From assembly GCF_000968685.2 (NCBI RefSeq), contig NZ_LAKD02000029.1, forward strand, positions 1 through 64,000: a DNA stretch of 64,000 nt. Direction: 5' to 3'. Shown here piece by piece: positions 1 to 9,802 of the stretch. The notes beneath the pieces are model-generated. The model was not told the DNA's origin, searched no databases, and was given only the letters and a program-made list of their open reading frames with translations. The position numbers and the translations under genes were made by a program. This DNA is from Streptomyces antioxidans. GTDB taxonomy: Bacteria > Actinomycetota > Actinomycetes > Streptomycetales > Streptomycetaceae. Numbering within the stretch: the stretch's first letter is position 1; each line of letters opens with the position of its first letter.

Positions 1-1374
1 AGTACGCCCTGACACCACCCACGGCACCGTGTCGAGGGCCGTCGGCCGCTCCGCGGCCGGTTCGTCGGCTAGTGCCTCCCCCAGCGTCGCGGGTGCCTCT
101 TCCAGCACCATGTGCACATTGGTGCCGCCCATGCCGAACGAGCTGACACCCGCGAGCCGTGGGGCGCCCGTCTCCGGAGCCCAGGTGTCGAGTGCGGTCT
201 GGACCGTCAGGCCCAGGGCGTCCAGGGGGATCTCGGGGCTCGGCGTCTCGTGGTTGAGGCTCGGGAAGAGCTCGCGGTGGGCGAGCGAGAGCACCGTCTT
301 GATGAGGCCGGTGATTCCGGCCGCGCCTTCGAGGTGGCCCACGTTCGTCTTGGCGGAGCCGACCCGCAGGGGCGCGCCGTCCGCCCGGCCGGTGCCCAGG
401 ACCGCGCCCAGCGCCGCGGCCTCGACCGGGTCGCCGACCTTGGTGCCGGTGCCGTGGAGTTCGACGTACTGGACCCGGGCGGGGTCGACCCCGGCGCGCT
501 CGTAGGCGGCGCGCAGCATGGCCACCTGCCCGTGGACCGCGGGGGTGGTGAGGCTGTCGCCGCCGCCGTCGTTGTTGGCGTCGGAGCCGCGGATGACGCC
601 CAGCACGGGGTCGCCGTCGCGCAGCGCGTCCGGGAGCCGCTTGAGCACGACGAGGCCGCCGCCCTCACCGCGCACATAGCCGTTGGCGCGGGCGTCGAAG
701 GTGTAGGAACGGCCGTCCGGGGAGAGCGCGCCGAACCGGGAGGCGGCGATGAAGCCGTCGGGGGCGAGGTTGAGCTGGACGCCGCCCGCGACGGCGGTCT
801 CGGTCTCCCCGCGCCGCAGGCTCTCGCAGGCCAGGTGCACCGCGGCCAGGGACGAGGACTGCCCGGTGTCCACGGCGACGCTCGGGCCGCGCAGCCCGAG
901 GGCGTAGGAGACCCGGTTGGCGATGATGCCGCGGTTGAGGCCGGTGAGGGTGTGCTGGGTGATGGCGGCGGGTTCGCCGCGGTGGACCAGTGCCGCGTAG
1001 TCGTCTGCGATGGCGCCGATGAAGACGCCGGTGCGGCTGCCCTCGAGTCGCGCGGGGACGAGGCCGGCGTTTTCCAGGGCCTCCCAGCACAGTTCCAGCG
1101 CGAGCCGCTGCTGGGGGTCCATCGCCCGTGCCTCTCGGGGTGAAATCCCGAAGAACTCCGGATCGAACTCGGCCGCCGTTTCGACGAACCCGCCGAATCG
1201 AATACCGGCCTCCCGGAGCTCATCGGCATACCGGTCCGCCGGGATCTGGGTGATGGCACTCTCTCCATTGCGCAGCAGCTGCCGGAACTCATCCGGGGTC
1301 GATGCGCCCGGCACGCGACATGCCATACCGACGACCGCGATGTGCCCGTCACGCATCAGGGAGTTCTCCGACAT
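1..1374 (-). CDS. Type I modular polyketide synthase, N-terminal KSQ loading domain (partial)
   Basis: The N-terminal 458 residues of a modular PKS; the gene continues beyond base 1. It opens with an ATG at 1374 preceded by GAGG five bases upstream. The visible part is one ketosynthase domain, ending just after the GMGGTN(V)H motif (usually GTNAH) that closes KS domains. The usual nucleophile motif DTACSSS reads DTGQSSS, so Cys is replaced by Gln172 (codon at 859-861). His307 (ELHGTGT) and His347 (KTNVGH) are intact. Family knowledge: such KSQ domains do not condense; they decarboxylate malonyl- or methylmalonyl-ACP and occur in loading modules of macrolide and polyether synthases. A KSQ directly at the N terminus therefore marks this as the probable first PKS protein of its pathway. 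The AT and ACP expected next lie outside the window, so starter specificity cannot be read. Confidence 0.95.
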   Translation of the reverse strand, partial: MSENSLMRDGHIAVVGMACRVPGASTPDEFRQLLRNGESAITQIPADRYADELREAGIRFGGFVETAAEFDPEFFGISPREARAMDPQQRLALELCWEALENAGLVPARLEGSRTGVFIGAIADDYAALVHRGEPAAITQHTLTGLNRGIIANRVSYALGLRGPSVAVDTGQSSSLAAVHLACESLRRGETETAVAGGVQLNLAPDGFIAASRFGALSPDGRSYTFDARANGYVRGEGGGLVVLKRLPDALRDGDPVLGVIRGSDANNDGGGDSLTTPAVHGQVAMLRAAYERAGVDPARVQYVELHGTGTKVGDPVEAAALGAVLGTGRADGAPLRVGSAKTNVGHLEGAAGITGLIKTVLSLAHRELFPSLNHETPSPEIPLDALGLTVQTALDTWAPETGAPRLAGVSSFGMGGTNVHMVLEEAPATLGEALADEPAAERPTALDTVPWVVSGRT

Positions 1375-1467
1375 CACGACCTCAGACTCTTCTCTCAGTT
1401 GAGATTACGACGCGACTGGACTGACCATGATCCGGAAGTCGACGGTATGGGGCGGGAGTCGGCTCAA

Positions 1468-1511
1468 CCACCCCTAACCGCGTCCACCCCTAACCCCGGG
1501 TGTAGGGGTGG
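1468..1511. promoter_or_regulatory. CCACCCCTAACC repeats with overlapping hairpin between PKS and rfbB
   Basis: Two direct copies of CCACCCCTAACC lie at 1468-1479 and 1484-1495. A near inverted copy, ending TAGGGGTGG, lies at 1503-1511. Copies two and three form an imperfect stem (11 of 13 positions) immediately after the rfbB stop codon. The element could be a terminator for rfbB, a regulator-binding site upstream of the PKS start at 1374, or both. Related motifs appear in other intergenic gaps of the first 10 kb. There is no T tract. Confidence 0.5.
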
Positions 1512-2486
1512 TCACCTCTTCTTGAGCGGTTCCCACCAACCGCGGTGCGTCAGGTACCACTTGGCGGTTTCCTCGAGGCCGTTCTCCAACGACATCTCGG
1601 GACGGTAGCCGAGTTCCGTGGAGATTTTCGTGATGTCCACCGAGTATCGGCGGTCATGGCCCTTGCGGTCGGGCACCCGCTCGATCAGGGAGCGGTCGGC
1701 GCCGAGCAGTTCCAGCAGCCGTTCGGTGAGGTCCAGATTGGTGAGTTCGGTGCCGCCGCCGATGTTGTAGACCTCTCCCGGGCGGCCGTTCTCCGCGACC
1801 AGGGCGATTCCGCGGCAGTGGTCGTCCACATGCAGCCAGTCCCGGACGTTCCCGCCGTCACCGTAGAGCGGCACCGGTCGGCCGTCCATGAGGTTGGTGA
1901 TGAAGAGCGGAATGACCTTCTCGGGGTGCTGGTACGGGCCGTAGTTATTGGAGCAGCGGGTCACACAGACGGGCAGTCCATGGGTGCGGTGGAAGGCCCG
2001 GGCCAGCAGATCGGAGGACGCCTTGGAGGCGGAATACGGCGAGTTGGGTTCGAGTGGTTCCGTCTCGCTCCAGGAGCCGCTTTCGATGGAGCCGTAGACC
2101 TCGTCCGTGGAGATGTGGATGAACTTCCCGACCTCCGCGTTCGCGGCCGCGTTGAGGAGGGTGTGGGTGCCCAGGACATTGGTGCGCACGAATTCCTCGG
2201 AGCCGGATATCGAGCGGTCGACATGCGATTCCGCGGCGAAGTGGACCACCAGATCGGTGTCCCGCAGCAGCTGGCCGACGAGCTCGCCGTCGCAGATGTC
2301 ACCGCGGACGAAGCGCAGTCGGGGGGTGTCGGCGACCTCGGCAAGGTTGGCCTCGTTGCCCGCGTAGGTGAGCTTGTCGACCACCACGACCTGGGCGTCC
2401 GCCCAGGCCGCGTACGCCCCTGTCAGGGTCTGCCGGACGAAGTGGGAGCCGATGAAGCCCGCGCCGCCGGTCACAACTATGCGCAC
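1512..2486 (-). CDS. rfbB: dTDP-glucose 4,6-dehydratase
   Basis: Converts dTDP-glucose to dTDP-4-keto-6-deoxyglucose, the branch point for deoxysugars attached to polyketides and for rhamnose. It is an extended SDR of 324 residues. The NAD-binding TGGAGFIGS is at residues 6-14, the dehydratase TDE triad at 127-129, and the catalytic YSASK at 151-155, all intact. I chose GTG at 2486 because GAAGGG sits nine bases upstream; a TTG at 2495 would add three residues. It follows rfbA by 13 bases on the same strand and is presumably cotranscribed. Position beside a PKS loading module suggests a glycosylated product, although no glycosyltransferase or later deoxysugar gene is in the window. Confidence 0.96.
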   Translation of the reverse strand: MRIVVTGGAGFIGSHFVRQTLTGAYAAWADAQVVVVDKLTYAGNEANLAEVADTPRLRFVRGDICDGELVGQLLRDTDLVVHFAAESHVDRSISGSEEFVRTNVLGTHTLLNAAANAEVGKFIHISTDEVYGSIESGSWSETEPLEPNSPYSASKASSDLLARAFHRTHGLPVCVTRCSNNYGPYQHPEKVIPLFITNLMDGRPVPLYGDGGNVRDWLHVDDHCRGIALVAENGRPGEVYNIGGGTELTNLDLTERLLELLGADRSLIERVPDRKGHDRRYSVDITKISTELGYRPEMSLENGLEETAKWYLTHRGWWEPLKKR

Positions 2487-2499
2487 TGGAGACAACCCT

Positions 2500-3372
2500 T
2501 CAGCGGTTGGTGGCCGCGATATCCATCAAATATTGTCCGTAGTCCGTCTTGCTGAGCTCCGCACCGAGCTCATAGCAGGCGGCGGCGTCGATGAACCCCA
2601 TGCGGAAGGCTATTTCCTCGAGACAGGCGATCCGCACGCCCTGACGCTGCTCCAGAAGCTGCACATACTGGCCCGCCTGGAGCAGTGAGTCATGGGTTCC
2701 GGTGTCCAGCCAGGCGAATCCGCGGCCGAGCCCCACCAACCTTGCCTTTCCGCGTTCCAGATAGACGCGGTTGACGTCGGTGATCTCCAGTTCTCCGCGC
2801 GCGGAGGGCTGCACGTTCTTGGCGATGTCCACGACGTCGTTGTCGTAGAGATACAGCCCGGTGACGGCCAGATTGGATTTGGGGGCGGCCGGCTTCTCCT
2901 CGAGGGAGATCAGCCGGCCCTGCTCATCCATTTCCCCGACGCCATAGCGCTCGGGGTCCTTGACTCCGTAGCCGAAGAGCACACAGCCGTCGACCTGGCT
3001 TGCCTCATGGTGCAGCATCTTCGAAAACCCGGGTCCGTGGAAGATGTTGTCGCCGAGGACCAGCGCCACCTGGTCATCGCCGATGAACTCGGCTCCGATG
3101 ATGAATGCCTCTGCGATTCCATTGGCCTCCGGCTGCTCGGCGTACTCGATGGAGAGACCCAGCCGGCCGCCGTCGCCGAGAAGCGCGCGGAACAGCTCCA
3201 CATGGAGCGGGGTCGAGATGATCTGGATTTCCCTGACGCCGCCGAGCATGAGGACCGACAGCGGGTAATAGATCATCGGTTTGTTGTAGACGGGAAGGAT
3301 CTGCTTCGACACCGCGTGTGTCAAAGGATGCAGTCGGGTACCGCTTCCTCCGGCGAGGACTATGCCCTTCAT
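2500..3372 (-). CDS. rfbA: Glucose-1-phosphate thymidylyltransferase
   Basis: Forms dTDP-glucose from dTTP and glucose 1-phosphate, the step before rfbB. The 290-residue protein starts MKGIVLAGG, with the nucleotide-binding GGSGTRLHP at about residues 8-16, the SKQ...KPMIYYPL segment, and LGDNIFHG further on; length and motifs are standard for RmlA. The open frame continues upstream, and an ATG at 3450 would add 26 residues, but that start lies seven bases from a terminator hairpin and no RmlA needs the extension. A strong ribosome site is not obvious for either start. The 3373-3456 interval should contain the rfbAB promoter, and it carries the CCCCTA-type motif on the minus strand. Confidence 0.95.
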   Translation of the reverse strand: MKGIVLAGGSGTRLHPLTHAVSKQILPVYNKPMIYYPLSVLMLGGVREIQIISTPLHVELFRALLGDGGRLGLSIEYAEQPEANGIAEAFIIGAEFIGDDQVALVLGDNIFHGPGFSKMLHHEASQVDGCVLFGYGVKDPERYGVGEMDEQGRLISLEEKPAAPKSNLAVTGLYLYDNDVVDIAKNVQPSARGELEITDVNRVYLERGKARLVGLGRGFAWLDTGTHDSLLQAGQYVQLLEQRQGVRIACLEEIAFRMGFIDAAACYELGAELSKTDYGQYLMDIAATNR

Positions 3373-3456
3373 GCGGCCAGAAGCTATCAACGCGGTCAGC
3401 TCGGGCTCCAGGTCTGCCGCCGCGATAGGGGGGTAATCAGGGGTGGGCATGGAACA

Positions 3457-3480
3457 GGGGTGGCCGCTTGCGGCCACCCC
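3457..3480 (-). terminator. Perfect hairpin after the LAL regulator gene
   Basis: Arms GGGGTGGCCG (3457-3466) and CGGCCACCCC (3471-3480) pair over ten bases around a CTTG loop. It starts 26 bases after the regulator stop codon and lies before rfbA. There is no strong U tract, which is common for Streptomyces terminators. It probably separates the regulator transcript from rfbAB. Confidence 0.7.
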
Positions 3481-3506
3481 TTCCGCGGGACATCGCCCGT
3501 CCCCGC

Positions 3507-6383
3507 TCAGGCGATTTCGTCCACCTGGGCCCGGAGCGCGGTCGGCAGCTGCTGCCGGCTCCTGATATTCAGCTTGCGGTACACCCGCGTCAAATGCTGT
3601 TCCACCGTGCTGATGGTGATGAACAGGCTGGCGGCTATTTCCCGGTTCGTATAGCCGTCCACCGCAAGGGCGGCGACCCGGGCCTCGGATTCGCTGAGCT
3701 TGCCGCCCAGGGAGGGCGGCACCGCCGGTTTCGGGCCGAGCGGTCCCGACACCTGCCGCACCACCGGCCGTGGATCGCGAGCCTCCAGACCGGAGTCGAG
3801 ACGGATCCTGGCGCACAGCTCCTCGGCGCCACACTCCTTGGCCATCCGCCAGGCCCGGCCCATGATGGCGTCGGCCCGCCCCAACTCCCCGGATCCGCGC
3901 AGCGTGCGGCCCAGATCGTCCAGCGCCCGGGCCAGCTCCAGGCGGTCGCCCGAGCACTGCAGCTCCTCGACGGCCTGGCCGAGCAGCCGGGACCGGTGCT
4001 CGATGTCCCCCGCCGCGGCCAGTAACCGCAGGGAGACGCCGCGGACCCGGGAGTCCCCGGCGCCGTTCCTGGCCAGCTGCTCGGAGACCAGGTTGGCGGC
4101 CTTCTCCCGGTCGCCGAGCTCCAGCCATGCCTCGGCGGCGTCCGAGCGCCAGGGCAGCAGCGCCGGCTGGTCGAGCTCCCACAGCTGGGCCAGCCGGCCG
4201 GCCATCAGGAACTCGCCGAGCGCCGCGTTGATGCGGTTGGTGGCCAGGTAGTAGCGGCCGCGGGCGCGGGTGTAGCCAAGGCCGTAGATGCTCTTGAACA
4301 GCGCCTCGGGTACCGGGCGGCTCAGATGCCGCGCCGCCGCGTCATGCTTGCCCATCTCCGTGTACGCGAGGATCTGGCTGGCCAGGGGGCCGCCGATGAA
4401 GACGCTTCCGTCGCGGCCGGGCACGATCTCCAGGGCTGTGGTCGCATAGGCCGCCGACTCCACCAGATTGCCCTGCCGCAGGGCGATTTCGGCCCGGATC
4501 GAGGCGAAGATGGCCCGCCAGCCCGGCGCCCGGCGCCGTCCGGCCTCCTCCATCAGCGCATCGCACCACGGCGCCGCCTTGTCCGGGCGGCCCGCGTACA
4601 CCAGTGCGTTCACCGAGTTGACGATGGGCTCGAAGGTGGCGTCGGTGAGCGGCGAGACATCGAGCACCTTCTCCGCCGCGGCCACCGGCGACTCCTCGCT
4701 CCCCCCGCGGCCGAAGAAGCCGCTGAACGCCGCGGTGATGGTCGACAGCGAGGAGGGCCTGCGGGATCTGAGCTGGGCACGGGAGGCGCCGCCGTCCTCG
4801 CCCTGGCGCACCGCGGGCCCGGGGGGCCGGTCCTGCGCACCGGACTCCTGGGCCCAGCGGGCGGTCAGCCGGAACTGGGACATCGAGGCGGGTCCCGCGC
4901 TGCTCATCACGGCGTTGAGCCGGCCGATGGCGCCGCGCGCCTCCTCGATCCGGCCGTGGGCGAGCAACAGCTCGATCAGCCGCCCGATGTGGGAGGCGGG
5001 CAGCCGGTCGGCGCACAGCGCGGCCAGCGGCTCCTCCAGCATCCGCTCGGATGCCGAGGGGTTCAGCCGCCACATGATCCCGGCGGTGCCGATCCTGATC
5101 CCGGCCCGCAACTCCTCGTCCGCGCAGGCCGCGTACGCCAGCTCCAGACAGGCCACCGCCAGCTTGGCGTCGTCCTCGGCGAGCGCCTGCTGCGCGGCGT
5201 CCCGCAGCAGCGGCACCGCCCAGGGCTCGTCGGCGGCCTGGGCGGCGAGCAGATGGCGGGCCACGGCGAGGGTCGCCCCGCCGCCCTGGTGCAGCAGCAC
5301 GGCGGCGCGCCGGTTCATGTCCAGCCGGACCTCGGGGTCCATGTCCTCGAGCACCGCGGCCTCGACGGACGGGTGGCGGAAGGCCAGACCGTCGACGAGG
5401 CCCGCCGCGTCCAGCGCGGCGACTCCGCGCCGGGTGCCGGCGGGGCCGATGCGCAGCAGCCGGCCGAGGAGGTCGAGGGAGACGGACGCCCCGAGCACCG
5501 CGATGCCCTCGGCCAGCCGGGAGACGGTGCGCCCGCTGCGGTAGACACAGGTGAGCACGGCCTGTACGAACATGTCGCCCACTACGGGCTCCACTGCGCG
5601 ACCGCCCCGCGAAGGCGCTCCCGCGGTGCGGTAATCGTCAATCACCGCGCGTAGCAACAACGGATTACCGCCGCTCACGTCATACCAGCTGTAGGCCACA
5701 TCGGTGGAATCCGGAAGTCCCAGACGGGTGGTGAGCAGATGTGCCGTCTCATCCCAGGACAGCCGCTCCAGCCGCAGCCGCTGGAAATTGGGCTGGCGCA
5801 GCAGTTCGGTATTGAAGACGGCGTCCTGTCGTTCGCTGTCCGTCGCCTGGGCGAACACCATGAGGAGTTTGGCGGAGCGCGAACGGGTCGCCAGGTAAAG
5901 CAGGTACTGGAGTGACGCCGCATCGACGAGCTGGAGTTCGTCGACGCAGATCACCACCGGTTCGCGGGAGGCGAGTTCATGGAGTGCGGCACGGAACTCC
6001 CGGGCTCCCTGGACATGGGTGGGGTTCGTAGCGACAACGTCGCCACCAGGGGTTTCCCGGGGCGGCGCGGCATCGAGGGCGCCGTGGTCGAGTGCCCGGC
6101 GCAGATGGTCGGCGGTCGCCTTGGGCAGCCGGGGCGAGTCCAGGAGTTGGCGCAGTGTGCCGAGCGTGGCCCGGTCGGCCGAGGTCCCGTATGCCTTGAG
6201 GACGAGGGCTCCGGCCTTCGCCGCATGGGCCGTGACGGCTTCGAGCGTATGGGTCTTGCCGCAGCCGACCGCGCCCTCGACGAGCACGATGCCCGCTTCC
6301 CCTGACAGGCATCTGGAAAACGCCCGCCGAAGTCTCTCGAATTGCGCGTCGAATTGTCTAGCTCTGGCCGATGAAAACACCAT
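3507..6383 (-). CDS. LAL-family (large ATP-binding LuxR) transcriptional regulator
   Basis: Probable pathway-specific activator of the adjoining PKS cluster. The 958-residue protein has an N-terminal STAND-type NTPase domain with Walker A GAVGCGKT at residues 37-44 and a Walker B-like [10 protein letters not shown] long helical repeat middle follows, then a C-terminal LuxR helix-turn-helix ([20 protein letters not shown], then TVEQHL) in the last 65 residues. I chose ATG 6383 because GGGGGTG precedes it by six bases; GTG 6392 would add three residues. Codon 787 is TTA (4023-4025, in frame). In Streptomyces TTA needs the bldA tRNA, so translation is probably delayed to late growth. It is followed by the 3457-3480 hairpin. 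The target promoters are inferred, not shown. Confidence 0.93.
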   Translation of the reverse strand: MVFSSARARQFDAQFERLRRAFSRCLSGEAGIVLVEGAVGCGKTHTLEAVTAHAAKAGALVLKAYGTSADRATLGTLRQLLDSPRLPKATADHLRRALDHGALDAAPPRETPGGDVVATNPTHVQGAREFRAALHELASREPVVICVDELQLVDAASLQYLLYLATRSRSAKLLMVFAQATDSERQDAVFNTELLRQPNFQRLRLERLSWDETAHLLTTRLGLPDSTDVAYSWYDVSGGNPLLLRAVIDDYRTAGAPSRGGRAVEPVVGDMFVQAVLTCVYRSGRTVSRLAEGIAVLGASVSLDLLGRLLRIGPAGTRRGVAALDAAGLVDGLAFRHPSVEAAVLEDMDPEVRLDMNRRAAVLLHQGGGATLAVARHLLAAQAADEPWAVPLLRDAAQQALAEDDAKLAVACLELAYAACADEELRAGIRIGTAGIMWRLNPSASERMLEEPLAALCADRLPASHIGRLIELLLAHGRIEEARGAIGRLNAVMSSAGPASMSQFRLTARWAQESGAQDRPPGPAVRQGEDGGASRAQLRSRRPSSLSTITAAFSGFFGRGGSEESPVAAAEKVLDVSPLTDATFEPIVNSVNALVYAGRPDKAAPWCDALMEEAGRRRAPGWRAIFASIRAEIALRQGNLVESAAYATTALEIVPGRDGSVFIGGPLASQILAYTEMGKHDAAARHLSRPVPEALFKSIYGLGYTRARGRYYLATNRINAALGEFLMAGRLAQLWELDQPALLPWRSDAAEAWLELGDREKAANLVSEQLARNGAGDSRVRGVSLRLLAAAGDIEHRSRLLGQAVEELQCSGDRLELARALDDLGRTLRGSGELGRADAIMGRAWRMAKECGAEELCARIRLDSGLEARDPRPVVRQVSGPLGPKPAVPPSLGGKLSESEARVAALAVDGYTNREIAASLFITISTVEQHLTRVYRKLNIRSRQQLPTALRAQVDEIA

Positions 6384-6945
6384 TGCTCGCACCCCCGAAT
6401 GCGACGCGAAGCACTGCTCACGGCAGTCCGAACGCCTTCCAGCAAGCTATACGCCCACCGGTCACGCCACCATCGCCGCACGTAAAATCATCGTTAACGA
6501 ATTACCAATTCTGAGCGGGATCGCCCGACGATCAACAAAAGCGATGCGAGCGGACGCCCCTACCTGAGGCAACACGTTGAAGCCGAAGTGCACCGACACC
6601 CTGACAACCCTGCGCTACCCCCGTTCACGTGGGCATTCGTTCGGAGGCGCCAGCATACACGAGACCCCCTAGCCACACCCGGGAAATCTTCCGACATCCT
6701 TGACTTCGACACGAAGTGGTCATACGCAGGGGGCTGCGGGATGCGCTTCGAACATTTATTTGCCCGTTTTGATCGCCAATGCGGTTCTTATGTCTGTTGC
6801 CGTTGGTAACCGCAAGCGATTCACCGAGAATTCTCCTGCCATAAAGCGGACAGAGAGTCGGCATCCCTATTCCCGTGCCGATGAATTCCGAAGCCATACA
6901 CCTCGCCGTTGGGCGCTTCCCCACGGCATATGCGCCCGCTCGCCG
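6384..6945. promoter_or_regulatory. Non-coding gap upstream of the LAL regulator
   Basis: About 560 bases with no convincing gene and visibly lower GC than its neighbours. It must contain the promoter for the LAL gene and lies after the dehydrogenase stop. It holds GCCCCTACC (6556-6564) and ACCCCCTAGCC (6664-6674), resembling the motif near the PKS start. Short open frames on both strands have atypical composition and no ribosome site. Confidence 0.5.
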
Positions 6946-8664
6946 CTATCGCTCGTGGAGGTGCAGCCCCCTCCCGCCCTTGCGGCCCAGGTGACCCGCC
7001 TCGACCAGCCGCCGGAGATGGCGGGCCGGGGCCAGGGCCGGATCCCGGAAGGTGCCGTGCAGAGTGCGCTGGATGGCGAGCGAGACGTCCAGGCCGATCA
7101 CATCCAGCAGCCGCAGCGGGCCCATCGGATAGCCCTGCCCGGCCGCCATCACCGTGTCGATGTCATCGGCGGTGGCCCAGCCCTCCTCGAGCATCGCCAC
7201 CGCGCTGTTCAGATAGGGGAAGAGCAGGGCGTTGACGATGAAACCGGCCCGGTCCTGGCAGTCCACCGCGCGCTTGCCGAGCGCCGAGGCCATCGCATGC
7301 GCCGTGCCAAGCGCCTCCTTGGAGGTCAGCACGGTGTGCACCACCTCGACCAGTCGCATCACCGGGGCGGGGTTGAAGAAGTGCATCCCGATGACGTCCT
7401 CGGGCCGCCGCGTCGCCATCGCGCACTCGATGACGGGCAGGCTGGAGGTGGAGGTGGCGAGCACCGCGCCCGGTGCGCACACCCGGTCCAGGCCGGCGAA
7501 GACGGCCCGCTTGACGTCGATGTCCTCCGCCACGGCCTCGACCACCAGATCGCAGTCGCCGAGCGCCTGGGGTTCGCAGCCCGCGGTCAGCCGGCCCATC
7601 GCCTCGGTGAGCAGCCCGGGCGCCAGCTTGCCGCGCCGGACCCCGCGCTCAAGCGAGCGCTCCACGGCGGCCGTGGCCTCCTTCGCGCGCGTCTCCCTCC
7701 GGGCCACCAGCACCGTCGGATAGCCGGAGCGCGCGCACACCTCCGCGATCCCGACGGCCATGGTGCCCGAGCCCACCACCCCGATCCGCCGCACCACACG
7801 GGCCGGCACCGGCTCGCCCAGGCCGTCCGTCTCCCCGCCCCGCGCCGCGCCGCCCGCCCCGTACTCGTAGAAGCCCCGGCCCGCCTTCACCCCGAGCAGA
7901 CCGGCCGTCACCATATGGGCCAGGGTGGGCGCCGGCGCGTACCGCGGATCGCCGGTGCGCTCGTACAGCGCCTCCAGGGAGTCCCGCACGGTGTCCAGGC
8001 CCATGGCGTCCAGCTGGGCCAGCGGCCCCATCGGCAGTCCGCAGCCCAGGGTCATGGCGGTGTCGATGCTGTCGCGCGAGGCGTAGCGCCGCTCGTACAT
8101 GGCCACCGCATTGTTGAGGTACGCCATGGTGAGCGCGCCGCCGATGAAGCCCGGCCGGTCGGCCACCCGCACCGGGGTCCGGCCCAGGTCGCGTACGAGT
8201 GCCCGGACGTCGGCCAGGACCGTGTCCGTGGTGAGCGGGGTGCCCACCACCTCCACCGCCGGCTGCTCGCGATCGGGGCCCAGCGGGAAGAGGTGCAGCC
8301 CCACCGTGCGGTCGGTCCGCCCGGAGCCCACGGCGATCTCGGTCACCGGGAGCCCGGTGGTCGTGGTGGCGAACACCGTGTCCGGCGGGCAGTCGGCGTG
8401 GGCGCGGGCGAGCAGCCCGCGCTTGGTCTCCAGCCGTTCGGGGACCGCCTCGATCACCAGATCGGCCCGGGCCGCGGCGGCCGGGTCGGTGGTGAACTCG
8501 ACGGCGGACTCCGGCGCGGCCACCCCCGCCCGACCGCGCCGCAGGGCAGGTTCGTCCCGCTCCACGGCGATCACCCGCCGGCCACCGCGGACCAGGGCGT
8601 CCACGAGGTGGCGACCGGTGGTGCCGAGCCCGAACACCGCGACGGTGGGGAAGCGCTGTGCCAT
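6946..8664 (-). CDS. Tandem 3-hydroxyacyl-CoA dehydrogenase, first half probably inactive
   Basis: A 572-residue protein made of two complete 3-hydroxyacyl-CoA dehydrogenase units (NAD-binding plus C-terminal domain). Unit one has GLGTTG at about 12-17, unit two GSGTMA at about 298-303. Unit two keeps the catalytic set: His428 and Glu440 in GMHFFNPAPVMRLVE, and Asn478 in GFIVN. In unit one the matching stretch reads GLHLFPLGP, with no NP, and GFIGG replaces GFIVN, so the Asn is lost. Likely reaction: NAD(P)H-dependent reduction of a 3-ketoacyl-CoA. It follows the KAS III gene on the same strand, and such pairs with a crotonyl-CoA carboxylase/reductase make unusual PKS extender units. That third gene is not visible here. 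Confidence 0.9.
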   Translation of the reverse strand: MAQRFPTVAVFGLGTTGRHLVDALVRGGRRVIAVERDEPALRRGRAGVAAPESAVEFTTDPAAAARADLVIEAVPERLETKRGLLARAHADCPPDTVFATTTTGLPVTEIAVGSGRTDRTVGLHLFPLGPDREQPAVEVVGTPLTTDTVLADVRALVRDLGRTPVRVADRPGFIGGALTMAYLNNAVAMYERRYASRDSIDTAMTLGCGLPMGPLAQLDAMGLDTVRDSLEALYERTGDPRYAPAPTLAHMVTAGLLGVKAGRGFYEYGAGGAARGGETDGLGEPVPARVVRRIGVVGSGTMAVGIAEVCARSGYPTVLVARRETRAKEATAAVERSLERGVRRGKLAPGLLTEAMGRLTAGCEPQALGDCDLVVEAVAEDIDVKRAVFAGLDRVCAPGAVLATSTSSLPVIECAMATRRPEDVIGMHFFNPAPVMRLVEVVHTVLTSKEALGTAHAMASALGKRAVDCQDRAGFIVNALLFPYLNSAVAMLEEGWATADDIDTVMAAGQGYPMGPLRLLDVIGLDVSLAIQRTLHGTFRDPALAPARHLRRLVEAGHLGRKGGRGLHLHER

Positions 8665-8717
8665 GCCGATGAGTCCTTTCGCTTCGCTGGCTGGGACCTG
8701 GGGTTGGACCTTGGGCT

Positions 8718-8793
8718 GGTCACGGACCGCGGTGGCCGTCCTGCCATGTGACCTGGGCCGGTCACGGACCGCGGCGCCCGTCCTGCCATGTGA
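8718..8793. repeat. 34-bp direct repeat across the KAS III stop codon
   Basis: Two copies, 8718-8751 and 8760-8793, differ at two positions and are offset by 42 bases. The second copy encodes the C-terminal end and stop codon of the KAS III gene; the first lies just beyond the stop. It looks like a local tandem duplication of the 3' end, leaving the intact reading frame upstream. Confidence 0.85.
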
Positions 8794-9802
8794 GCAGCGC
8801 GGCGCCGAGCGACATCCCGCCGCCGAAACCGGCCAGCAGCAGCAACTCCCCGTCGCCGAACACGCCCTGCCGCCGGGCGTCGTCGAGCGCCAGCGGGATG
8901 GAGGCAGCGCTGGTGTTGCCGTGCTCGGCCACCGTCAGATGAGTGCGCGCCCGCGGCAGTCCGAGGTACGGAAGCGCCTTGGCGAGCAGCACACCATTGG
9001 CCTGATGGGGAATGAAGTGGTCCACGCTCGCGGGGTCCGTACGGTGCGCGGCCAGCAGGCGCCCTATCGCGCGCGGCAGCTCGGCCAGGACGTATTCGCT
9101 GACCGCGCGGCCCCGCATCCGGAAGAAGTGGCCCCCGTCGGCGAGGGTCTTCTCCGACGCCGGGGCGCGGCTGCCGCCCGCCGCCACCTGGATCAGCTCG
9201 TGGAGCGCGCCGTCGCTGGTGAGCAGCGACCCGCAGAGGCCGTAGCCGGGGCGCACCGGGCCCAGCACCACCGCCCCGGCGCCGTCGCCGAAGAGCACGG
9301 CGGTACGCCGGTCGGCGCGGTCGATGATCCTGGAGTAGACATCGGCGCCGACCACCAGGGCGTGCCGGGCGGGGGCGCCGGACCCGGCGGCCAGCAGCCC
9401 GGCCGCCGTCACCAGGGCGAAGACAAAGCCGCTGCAGACCGCGTTGAGGTCGAAGGCGGCGGCGCCGGTCGCGCCGATCCGGTGCTGCACCAGACAGGCG
9501 GTGGCGGGCTGGGGGTGATCGGGGGTCGAGGTGGCCACCACGATCCAGCCGAGCTGGTCGGCGCGGATTCCGGCGTCCGCGAGGGCGGCGCGGGCGGCCT
9601 CCACGGCCAGATCGGAGGTGGCCTCGTGGTCGGCGGCGTAACGGCGGCAGTGGATCCCGGTCTTCGCCGAGATCCAGTCCGGGGTCACCCCCGCCCGCTC
9701 GGCCACCAGCTCGTTGGACACGGTCTCGGCGGGGAGATACGAGCCGGTGCCGAGGATCCCGATGGGCCGCCCGCCGGATGTCCGGACCGGCCGCTCGGTC
9801 AT
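8762..9802 (-). CDS. Beta-ketoacyl-ACP synthase III-like protein
   Basis: A 346-residue KAS III/FabH-type condensing enzyme. The Cys-His-Asn triad is complete: Cys123 in LNAVCSGF, His266 in IPHQANG, and Asn296 in EHGNTSAA. Family role: decarboxylative condensation of an acyl-CoA with a malonyl thioester. Start ATG 9802 has GGGAG six bases upstream. It precedes the tandem hydroxyacyl-CoA dehydrogenase by 97 bases, probably in one transcript. In clusters that make alkyl- or branched-alkylmalonyl-CoA extender units, a KAS III and a 3-hydroxyacyl-CoA dehydrogenase supply the enoyl-CoA to a CCR enzyme; I infer that role here. The alternative is a starter-unit or post-PKS condensing enzyme. Confidence 0.92.
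   Translation of the reverse strand: MTERPVRTSGGRPIGILGTGSYLPAETVSNELVAERAGVTPDWISAKTGIHCRRYAADHEATSDLAVEAARAALADAGIRADQLGWIVVATSTPDHPQPATACLVQHRIGATGAAAFDLNAVCSGFVFALVTAAGLLAAGSGAPARHALVVGADVYSRIIDRADRRTAVLFGDGAGAVVLGPVRPGYGLCGSLLTSDGALHELIQVAAGGSRAPASEKTLADGGHFFRMRGRAVSEYVLAELPRAIGRLLAAHRTDPASVDHFIPHQANGVLLAKALPYLGLPRARTHLTVAEHGNTSAASIPLALDDARRQGVFGDGELLLLAGFGGGMSLGAALLTWQDGRRGP

Noticed and set aside
3373..4182. N-terminal extension of rfbA to a 560-residue protein
   Set aside because: It overlaps the LAL gene in another frame, crosses the 3457-3480 hairpin, has Arg/Gly-heavy shadow composition, and RmlA needs only the part from 3372.
6588..6924. Short reading frames on both strands in the LAL promoter gap
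   Set aside because: No ribosome sites, atypical composition for this genome, no recognisable motif.
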